This document shows positions 55,478 through 64,000 of a DNA stretch of 64,000 nucleotides, piece by piece (the stretch's first letter is position 1; each line of letters starts with the position of its first letter). Source of the DNA: Arthonia radiata. Taxonomy: Eukaryota; Ascomycota; Arthoniomycetes; Arthoniales; Arthoniaceae. The stretch is from NCBI GenBank assembly GCA_002989075.1, contig PSQN01000006.1, positions 124,001 through 188,000 of the forward strand, written 5' to 3'. A program made the position numbers and the translations under genes. The notes under the pieces are model-generated. The model searched no databases, had not been told where the DNA came from, and worked only from the letters and a program-made list of their open reading frames with translations.

Positions 55478-58400
55478 ATCCTTATATTACTCCCCCCTTC
55501 TCTTAGTCCGGCGAGCACCTGCAAGCGGCTGTAATTTTTAAGGTTCTAGCTTTGTTGAATATCGATTGTAAAAGTCGGATTTCTTCTTTATAGCCTTATT
55601 GAGATTCTATCACGGCTGCTATATAGGCGCGTTGAAATTAGTCTATTTTACAAGATATTTAAGACGGCGCTATCGATATTGAGAGTCCTTAATTAATTAA
55701 ACCTTATATTTAGAAATACTATTTAATACAACGTTAATAAGTTTAGGTTCTAATAAAAGCTAACTAGAGAAAGGATTGTTTAATGCTAGGCGGATTCATT
55801 TAATATAGAACGTATTATCGATCTTAATTTCCGATAGTAGCTAAAGTCTAACATTAAGCGGGCTAAGCACTTATATAATTTAAAAGAGGCCTTCCTACAG
55901 ATAATCGAGCTTTTCGGTAGAACGCTCTTTACGCAGGTTCTAGACATTTAAGAAGACTATATCGTCTACCTTATATACTAGAGCTAGTCGGCGATGTTAG
56001 TTAGCATACTCTGTTTAGTAGACCTAAGCGAACTCGATAGCTTTCTTATAGTCTTTGTGTACCTTCTTTATATCTCTTACAAACTAGGAAGTGTTACGGA
56101 GTTCTATAGTCTATGTCTCCGGGGTATCGAGAAAGCGAGAATAATAACGGAGTATAGCGAAGTAAGGGGTGTATCCGGTGCTAGTATTAATATAGTTGTT
56201 GATACAGAACTTAGCGATAGAAAGGTAACGGGCCCAGTTGTCTTGCTAATTGTTAACATAGTAACGCAGGTATTGTCCTAGAACCTTATTTACTCTCTTA
56301 GTCTAGCTATCTGTCTCTAAATAGTATGCTGTTAATAACTTATACTTAATGCCGAGAGATTTACAGAGTCGTTTCTAGAAGTTCGCTAGAAAGGTTCTTC
56401 CTTAGTTTAACGTTAAGGAGTCTAAGAGCCCTACTAAGCGGAAGATATAATCTATAAACGCTTCGGCTGTAGAGAAGGAGCCTATATCTGTTATTAGTAT
56501 AAGGAAGACTCTCTTAGTTAGTCTATTTACTACCTGTAGGATCTGTTCGTATGTCTGTCCTCTATAGATACTCTTCTAAAATAGGCCGATAAAGTCGAGG
56601 GTTAGATAGCGGAACGCATTCTAGGATACTAGAAGGGGGTACAGGAGTCTAGATAGCTTTGCTGTCGAGAAGTTGTTGCGGGTACACTAAACACAGCCTT
56701 TGTAGTAACAGTAAGTGTTCTTATACATTAAGGGCTAAAAGTAGCTTCTTCTAAGCGATTTAAAGAGAGCTATATCTCCTCTGTAGCTGTAGATCGGGGC
56801 GTTATAGTATAGCTAAAGTAACTCAATACGAATTAGCTTAGGAACGTAGTACTTATTATAGTAGATAAAGCTGTTCTCCGTTAGAGCACACTAGACTAGT
56901 TTAAAGACTACGTTACTCCAATGGCCGTCTCGCAGGGCTTTTCTAATTCTCTGAGTCGTTTCGTTACTTCGGTATGTCTCTTTCTACGGGAGCGATTCTC
57001 CGATTAAGGATTGATTCGAATCCGACTCGGGCAGAGCATTAACTAGACAGAGAATCTAGTGGAGCTTAATTACTTACTACTAACGGTGGCAGATACGTTC
57101 GTCTTGGTCTAACTAAGGCCGGTCGGCTAAAATTCAGGTAAGTGCGTCTAGCTTTATGTTCTTTACTCCGGGACGGTAGTCGATCTTAAAGTTAAAGTTT
57201 AATAGAAACTTACTTTAGCGCGCCTAACGGAGATTGAGCTGCTTCGTTGTTATAAAGTACTTAAGATTCTTATAGTTAGTAACTATACGAATCGGTGTCT
57301 CTATCGATTAAAGCTCGTAGTTCTATTCTTTGAAAGCCTAAACGATAGCGAGAAGCTCTTTGTTATAGATTTTGTAGTTATACTGAGCTGAGATTATCTT
57401 ACGAAACATAAAGGCTACTGGTCGAAGTACTTCTTTCTTGTTATACTAAGAGAATACTACGGCCGTTATATAGTTTAATAAGTCTGTCTTAATAACTGTT
57501 TCTGTCGAGGAGTTAAAGTAGACAAGGAAACCTTCTTCTCTAAAACGTTGCTTAATTCGGACGAATGCGGCCTAACACTCTTCTATTTAGCTGAAGGTTT
57601 TGTCTTTCTTTGTAAGGTCGGTAAGTAGGCGGGCGATCTTTAAGAACTTAGGAATAAACCGTCGGTAAAAGTTTACGAAGCTAAGGAAACATTGAACGTC
57701 CTTTACGTTACGCGGAGAGGACTAGCTAAGGACTGCTTCTATCTTTTAAGAGTTTATTTTAATACCGTCGGTGCTAATAATAAGGCTTAGGTACTTTACC
57801 TTTTAAGTCTTAAACTCGTATTTACTAATATCTACCTAAAGACTAAATTTACGGAGGCGGGCTAATACTTTCTAAACGTGTTCTCGGTGTTCCTTAAGAG
57901 TGTTGCTGTAGATAAGTATATTATCTATATACGCTGTATAGTGCTAATTTAGCATTTCTCGTAGAACGTTGTTAATATATACTTAAAACGAGGCTGGTTC
58001 GTTATATAGGCCGAACGGGAGAACGTTAAACTTAAAGAGTCTATAGCGAGTATAGAAGGCTGTTTTCTACTTATTATCTTCCTTAATACGAAGCTTGTTA
58101 AAGACTAATATAATGTCTAGCTTTGTATAGTACTTAGCCTATAACAGGCGGTCTAGAGTTTCAGAGATTAGTAGGAGCGGGTAACGGTTCTTAACTATAA
58201 CTAAGTTAAGTTCTCGATAATTTATATAGAAGCAGAGGTCTTTATTAGCTTTCTTAACGAAGAGGACGGGCGCGGCAGCTAATAAGCGAGACAATTAAAT
58301 AAAGCTGTTAGACAGATTCTTTTTGAGATAGCTTTAGAGAGCAGTAAGTTGTTTTCTGTTTATTAGATATATCTTCTTACTCGGTAGCTCTATACCGAGA

Positions 58401-60875
58401 TGCAGGTCAATAGCGTAGTCTTTTTCTAGGCGTCTAGGTAGAAGCGTGTTAACAAGTTTTTAGTCGAAGACGTTTAAGTACTCTCGATACTGTAGTAGGA
58501 GGTATTCTTGAAGATCGGTATCTTTAGATACTACTATAGCTATATTTCCTACGTGTATAGTTCTTAACTAACGAGGCTAGAGGTCTAGTTCGAGAGCTTA
58601 GTCTAAGAATCTTATACTGAGGGAAAAAAACTTAGAGCCTTTTATACGAGCTAATCGGTAAAATTCGATTTCTTTTAACTAAACAGGGTTCTTAAGTTTA
58701 ATACAACGAGTCTTAGGTTCTGAACGACGGTTCTATAGCTTAGGGGGGGAAGACGGTCTCTTCTAGTAGTAGGGTACTATAGTCTCAAACTTGCAGTGTC
58801 CTTGCTAGATATAGTGTTTTTTAAAGGTAATCTCGTTGTTCTCAAAAGACGGGCGAAGCTAATATTTCTCTATCTAAGGCAGACCGAGAACGAGAGGCTA
58901 CTTAGCATCGGGAATTATATATGCCGCGAGAGTTTTCTTGTACCTACCTATACTAAGAGGAAGCATAGCAGTATAAGTAACGCGAGAGGATACCTTACCG
59001 TCGAAGGTAATAATGTTAATAGGCTTAGGCAGGGGACAGATAAGAGAGTGTGTTAATTATACAAGAGAAGAGTTAATAAAGGCTATACTAGAAGTATTAG
59101 TATCGAGCAGAGCTTTAATTAGTTTGCTATTTATTAAAAAGTCTATAAATATGTATCGGTTCGCGTTAAGATCCTATTGGTACTCTAAACTAATATTTCT
59201 AACGAGTTCTTTAAACTCTTTCTCTTATTCCGGTCTCTAACAGCGACTTTAGCCAGAAACTACTCTTTTAACTAATTCTAATACTCAAAGGCTAGGGCGA
59301 CTAAGGACTAAGGCGAATATTTCTAACCAAGGGACTCTAACGGGGACTAAGCTCTAAAGAGGCGGTTCTAGCGCTAAAGGTTGAGAGAACACTAAGTACG
59401 GTAGTATTTAGTCTAGCTACAGGCAAGGCAGACGTTTTAAGAGATATAAGCTTAGCGGGCTTAATTAGTAAGCTTGCTATCTGAGCCTTACTCGTAGAAA
59501 GTAGCTTCCTTATCTACGTTTATGCGTAAGGTGTTTGAAGCGGTAGACGGAGGCGCTTGGAACGGGTAGAGCGGCAGAGATATAAAGACTAACGAAGGTG
59601 CTAACGGAGGACTAAACGGCGAAGAACGGAATAAATAAGATTCTAAGCTAAATCGGAGTAAGTTTTAAGTCTAATTCTGAATTCAGGTTGACTAGTTCTG
59701 GTTCTAGTTTAGAGTACAGGTTGTTGGGGCATAGGCTTTCTTAATTTTACGCTCTTGCTGGACTATAATATTCTTCTTCCGGTAGAACGTAATATAGCCG
59801 TAATACGTATCGGAGAGATCTACTGCTATACGTAGGAACCAAAGTTCTTTACTAAATGCCCTATCGAGGATAGGTATTAAAAACTAACGCTAATCTGTAA
59901 ACTAAGACGATCCGGTAGTTTCTTTAAACTTACGGATAAAGGTACTAAAAGGGGTGTTCTTCTAATAGAGCTTATAGAGTTAAATATTTACTTTCTCTCT
60001 ATAACTAGGGTTATCGAAATAGTAGGCGAGCTTTTTCTAGAACTAAGACATCGAGGTAATAACGGGTTCGGCGGAGGCGTCGTTGTAGTTCGGAAATTCG
60101 TACGACATACGGCGGGCGGTATCGTTCGTAAGACGGAAATAGACGTATGCTATCTAATCTGCTTCTACTTAGAAGTAATCTACATTGGCTTAGAGTTTGT
60201 TTATTATACAGGCTTAGAAGACTTTAAGGTTCTCTAAGGTACTATTATACTGGTCTAAATCTAGAACTTTGGCTAAACGGCTAGAAGACTAACGGGTACT
60301 AAGACTCTAGAGGGCTTAAATAAGGACTAAAGTATCTAAAGAAGGCTGTTGGTTCTATTGTGCGTCTGCTCCTTCCTAAGCGGCTGTCTAATTTAAACGG
60401 GCAATTTCTGACTAAAGGACCGAGAAGGTATAAGAGAGGTGCGTCTATACCGTACAGATAAAGATAGCTTAGTTATTAAGGTATTTTAGGGTCTACTAAT
60501 CTAAAGGCAAAAGACTAAAAGAACTGGATGCTAAGGACGGGTCGTTACCTTGTTTTACTATACTGAATTCTAGCTAAGGCAATAAGATTTAGGTTGTTGA
60601 TTGGGTAACTAAAGACTAACTAAAGACGGACTGGGGACGGAGGCGTAAGACTGAGTTAATAATCTTCTAACGGACGATCTTCCTGAGACTAGGGCGTAAG
60701 ACTAAGTTAATAATCTTCTAACGGACAATCTTCCTGAAGGTATAGTTGTTCTGTAAGATGCTCGGTAACGATAGCGCGTTTCTATACTTAAGACTAACTA
60801 AATTCTAAAACTAAAGCTAACACAAAGACTGTGTTTAAATTAGCGGTAACAATAAAGAGGGGCGATTGTAAGTAA

Positions 60876-61123
60876 TATAAGAGTACTAAGCTAGAGTTTC
60901 TACTATTCTTCTATAAATAAGACTTACAATAAGGAATAACTATCTACAAGCGCTACGCGCTCTCTAAATATCTAGGCTCGAGGTAAGAGTACTCGATTGA
61001 GTTTAGCGCGTGCACCTCTGTAGTTAATTATAATTTACCGCGTCGAGGCTAGCGCGGCGTAGGAAATATTAGCGCAGGCCCAAGCTTTCTGTTCCGACTC
61101 CGTTCCGACTTATCTAGCTTGTA
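60876..61123 (-). repeat. Right (5') LTR of the Gypsy element (fossil)
   Basis: It has the same length as the left copy and is closely similar to it, beginning TATAAGAGTACT and ending GCTTGTA on the plus strand. Confidence 0.85.
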
Positions 61124-61530
61124 ATTCTGATAAAACTAATAAATGTACTAGCATTATTTTAGAAACTAATTAATAATATACTTAGCGACTATTTAGATAT
61201 ATTTATAACTACTTATCTAAACGATATCTTAGTATATAGCTGTATATTAGAAGAATATAAAAATTATATTAAGAAGATATTAAAAAGATTAGTACGTATT
61301 AATTTATAAATTAATATTAAGAAAACTTAGTTTTACTAACAATCTATTAAATTTTTTAGATTTATAATTATTAAGTATAGTCTTTAAATAAAAGATTTAA
61401 AAATTTAATCTGTTTTAATATAGCTTATACTAATAATATTTAATTCTAACTTACTAATTATTATAAAAATAGATACGTTAGACTATACAATTAGAGTATA
61501 TAACGCCGGTTGCTAGGAGAACCGAACTAA
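61124..61530 (+). mobile_element. Fragment of another Gypsy reverse transcriptase (fossil)
   Basis: Directly right of the Gypsy element the plus strand reads like the end of a Gypsy reverse transcriptase (a YLNDILVYS-type active site near 61215, followed by the palm/thumb region). It differs in strand and sequence from the element beside it. The simplest reading is an older Gypsy copy into or beside which the 55.2-61.1 kb element inserted. It is a fragment, very AT-rich and broken. Confidence 0.6.
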
Positions 61531-62440
61531 GGCTTACTTATCTTATATACTTATTAACCTTAGTAGTAAGTGTCTTGTATACTAAAGACTAAAAGATAGG
61601 AGAGGTAAGATAGATTATAGAAGGTAAAAGAGGCTTAATTAAAATAAATAGAAGATAAAGTATGTTATCTAAATATAGTTAAGAAACTTATATTTAAATA
61701 TTAAGTTAATAGACTAAAGTTTATTCTAAGGTTAACTATTAGTCTAGCGATATAGTTTAAGGTATATAAGAAAGTTTCTCTATGTTTGTTAATTTAATAA
61801 TATCTATATTAGGTTTATAAGGAATATAGGCCTTTATAGCCGTTCTGTCTAATAATATTTATAGCGGATTTATAGACTTAGTTAGAAATAATATTAGTAG
61901 AACTAAGATAACTAGCGGTAGTTAATACTTAGACGTACGCTAGGCCGTCTAAGACTAGTATCTGTAATACAATCCCTCTGTAACGGCTATATAACTAGAT
62001 CCCTGAACCAGCCTTACGACAGATTTTCCGAATAAGAAAGACTAGCATTACTAGCTAGACTTGGTATTAAACCAGGCGGGTTATATATAGGACGAATCCG
62101 CCGAACTAGAGCAACCCGCCAGAGAGTTTAGCAGGGATATAGGATAGAGGCTACAGCCGTAGACTATATAGCTACGATAGCAGACTACCTCTATAAACTA
62201 ATATCGGTTAACTTATTACTCTGTCTCAAACTTAATTACTTGTAATAGTAACGTGTCTCGTGCCTTTTGCGTTCGGCAGTCTACTATTGTGTTAGACTAT
62301 TGCCTCGGTCCTTAAACTAAAGCCTTAATTAATTGCTTATATTATATATATATTACTTGTCCCTTGTTATCGCCCCTATCCCTTAAGCCTATAACCTCTA
62401 TACTAGAAGACACAATCTAGCAGCGTTATACTTTAATCGA
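61531..62440. other. Unassigned sequence, possibly including an LTR
   Basis: There is no coding signal. A TGTAACGGCTAT at 61979 resembles the start of many fungal Gypsy LTRs and lies about 460 bp before the gag-like frame at 62441, so this could be that element's 5' LTR and leader. Its right end is not identifiable. Confidence 0.35.
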
Positions 62441-63706
62441 TTGTTAAAAGATAATAACCGACAAAGAAAAAGGTATGTACCCTTCTGTCTTATAACTAAC
62501 TCTAAATACAAGGTTTTATTAGAAGATATATCCTTATTAAGTGAGAAGGAACGCCGACTAGTAAGACGTTTACTTAGTTCAGTAATATTAGTACGAAGTA
62601 TACCTACGTTATCTCGAGAACGTATCGAGAAGAAATTAGTATTAGTAAGACACTATGCTAAACAGCGTAACAGACTTCTTAACACACTTAAACAATTTGT
62701 ATTAGATACACTAATACGATTTATAGTCGAATTAGTAGACATCTAAGATAACAAAGACTCGAACGATATATCTAACAAAATAACTATAATTAGAATTAAA
62801 CCCTATTCGAGCGATTATATAGCTTTAGAACTATTTCTGACACTTTACGAACTTACTTTCGTACTCAACTTATCTAAGTTTAACAACAACATAAAGAAAG
62901 TTATGTTTATAGGATTACAACTTAAAGGAGAACTACTACAATAGATTTTATTAATCCTACAAGACCGGTTAACGAACGGAGAACAAGCTAAGTAGGAAAC
63001 AAAGACACTTTTCGTTTACGCTAATTTTGTCTCGGCACTCAGAGACATGTACGGTAGAGGAGACCCTAAGAAGGATGCTTAATTCAAAATTTAGCAACTT
63101 CGGCAAGGCAATATACCAGCAGCACAATACGCTAGTAAGTTTATATAATATGCCTATCTTACGGAATTCGGAGAAGAAGTACTTATAAATTAGTTTTATT
63201 AAGAACTCAACAAAGATATTAAAAATATGTTTGTATATTAAGACAAACTAATATTCTTACTTACGTTTAAAACCTGCGCTATTAAGTTAGATAGGCGGAA
63301 CTAAGAACGACAACGTAAGAAACAAGGATTTTAGAACACCTAGACACCTAATACTTCTAAACAGCGTAACACAAGAGTTACTAAACTTATAGACCTTAAC
63401 GCCTTCCAGAAGAAATCTAGAAAGCGATATAGCAAACTATCTAATAAGAATAGAAAGTACCGACTTGCAAATAACCTCTGCCTCTACTATAGCAAAGAGG
63501 AACATCGAGCGAACGAATACCGCACTCTAAAATTAAAGAAACAGTTTCACCTTAAGAAGCTTTTAGTACTTATAAGAAGAAGCAGATATTAACAGAAACA
63601 GTTATAAGAAGATTTAGAGCTTAAAGTACTAGCAACCTACTTTATTGAAGACAACGACTGTTACGGAACTACCTCAGATCAACCAACTACCGCCTTTAGA
63701 AGCTGT
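62441..63706 (+). mobile_element. gag region of a third LTR retrotransposon, Gypsy-like (fossil, partial)
   Basis: The plus strand carries a gag-like sequence: a charged N-terminal part (62441-62746, still open for 101 codons), a capsid-like middle with FVSALRDMYG near 63030, and a zinc-knuckle-like Cys/His segment near 63480-63520. Pol is not visible before the window ends. The region has several breaks. It is less AT-saturated than the Copia element but still clearly decayed. Confidence 0.6.
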
Positions 63707-63732
63707 TAACACGCCTGCCGCATTAGGAAGAC

Positions 63733-63932
63733 TGTTCTTTGCCACCAATCAATTGCCAGTTTACCTTCTCTCAGCTTTACCTCCGGTTACCTAGGTAAAA
63801 GGTAAAGGCTTGGTAAACCGCTCTAACTAACTAAATAGCAGTTCTAGTTTCCTAGATAGTTGTTCTGTAGCTTTGGAATTCTATCTGTTTCTCTGTATAG
63901 TTAATAAGTTGTTCTTAACATCGCCCGTAACA
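63733..63932. repeat. LTR-like segment with TGTT...AACA ends (fossil)
   Basis: This is about 200 bp of more balanced composition between TGTTCTTTGCC and CCCGTAACA. On the minus strand the start TGTTACGGGCGATG resembles fungal Gypsy LTR starts. The flanking 5-mers do not match, so it is not a simple solo LTR; it may be the end of an element extending beyond the window. Confidence 0.35.
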
Positions 63933-64000
63933 TTATTCCAAAGCTCTATCCCTTTTACCTATATATACGTAGCAGACATTAGTAGTGTTAATACCTACTA

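Larger units (their letters stand above)
55230..61123 (-). mobile_element. Full-length decayed Ty3/Gypsy LTR retrotransposon (fossil)
   Basis: Two direct repeats of 248 bp, 55230-55477 and 60876-61123, flank about 5.4 kb whose coding sense is the minus strand. A purine-rich tract (AGAGAAGGGGGGAG on the minus strand) sits just inside the left LTR, as expected for a 3' end. On the minus strand the order is gag at about 59-60.8 kb, then protease, reverse transcriptase at about 57.9-58.3 kb with a YIDNILIYS-type active site, RNase H at about 57.1-57.6 kb and integrase at about 55.9-57.0 kb. Reverse transcriptase before integrase identifies Gypsy. It is broken in many places. GC-rich islands with many CG pairs survive in the LTRs, a pattern typical of RIP on CpA. 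The target duplication is not clear. Confidence 0.88.

Noticed and set aside
56000-59240. Plus-strand open frames of 75-95 codons inside the Gypsy region
   Set aside because: They run opposite to the element's coding strand and are shadows of its decayed pol region.

Overview
The window looks like a chromosome segment of a filamentous ascomycete (Pezizomycotina; Dothideomycetes is my best guess). Short introns of about 50-70 bp with GTAAGT/GTATGT-type donors, CTGAC/CTAAC branch sites and CAG/TAG acceptors recur throughout. The recognisable genes are fungal: MBF-type Mbp1, eIF2-alpha, a Spf1 P5A ATPase, a Yvc1 TRP channel and an Mme1-type mitochondrial carrier. The right quarter is a very AT-rich block of decayed retrotransposons of the kind left by repeat-induced point mutation (RIP). 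No CRISPR, phage, tRNA or rRNA signal was found.

Layout. 1-3.2 kb: a large aminoglycoside phosphotransferase (APH)-like kinase gene, probably cut at its 5' end by the window edge. 3.2-9.77 kb: no confident gene, but duplicated blocks, a strong GC-rich hairpin and open, intron-like frames on the minus strand. 9.77-18.95 kb: a compact block with an RNase H-fold protein, Mbp1 (minus), a LYR-type mitochondrial protein (plus, divergent from Mbp1), eIF2-alpha (minus, three exons) and a second RNase H-fold protein. 19.0-20.4 kb: a decayed tandem array of about 150-bp units. 21.3-23.2 kb: a DHA1-like MFS transporter. 25.1-25.8 kb: a small Cys/His-rich protein gene with an in-frame stop. 26.5-30.0 kb: a second APH-like giant protein. 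31.2-36 kb: a four-pass membrane protein with a SAP-like N-terminus, a 2-oxoglutarate/Fe(II) dioxygenase and the Mme1-type carrier. 36.2-42.7 kb: SPF1 and YVC1 in tandem. 44.0-44.8 kb: a GNAT-type acetyltransferase.

At about 47.25 kb composition changes abruptly. From there to the end lie an inverted solo LTR, a full-length decayed Copia element with an exact 5-bp target duplication, a foldback (hairpin) element, a Gypsy element with two 248-bp LTRs next to remains of another Gypsy, and the gag part of a third element running towards the window end. All look like dead fossils with many breaks.

The host genes do not form an obvious biosynthetic cluster. Several concern basic physiology: G1/S transcription (Mbp1), translation initiation and its stress control (eIF2-alpha), ER membrane quality and ion homeostasis (Spf1), vacuolar Ca2+ release (Yvc1) and mitochondrial Mg2+ (Mme1). 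The less usual content is the paired stand-alone RNase H-fold proteins, the two APH-like proteins with long disordered tails, the small Cys/His protein and the 150-bp array. I did not find a clear new multi-gene system. Exon boundaries are read from splice consensus and frame continuity only.
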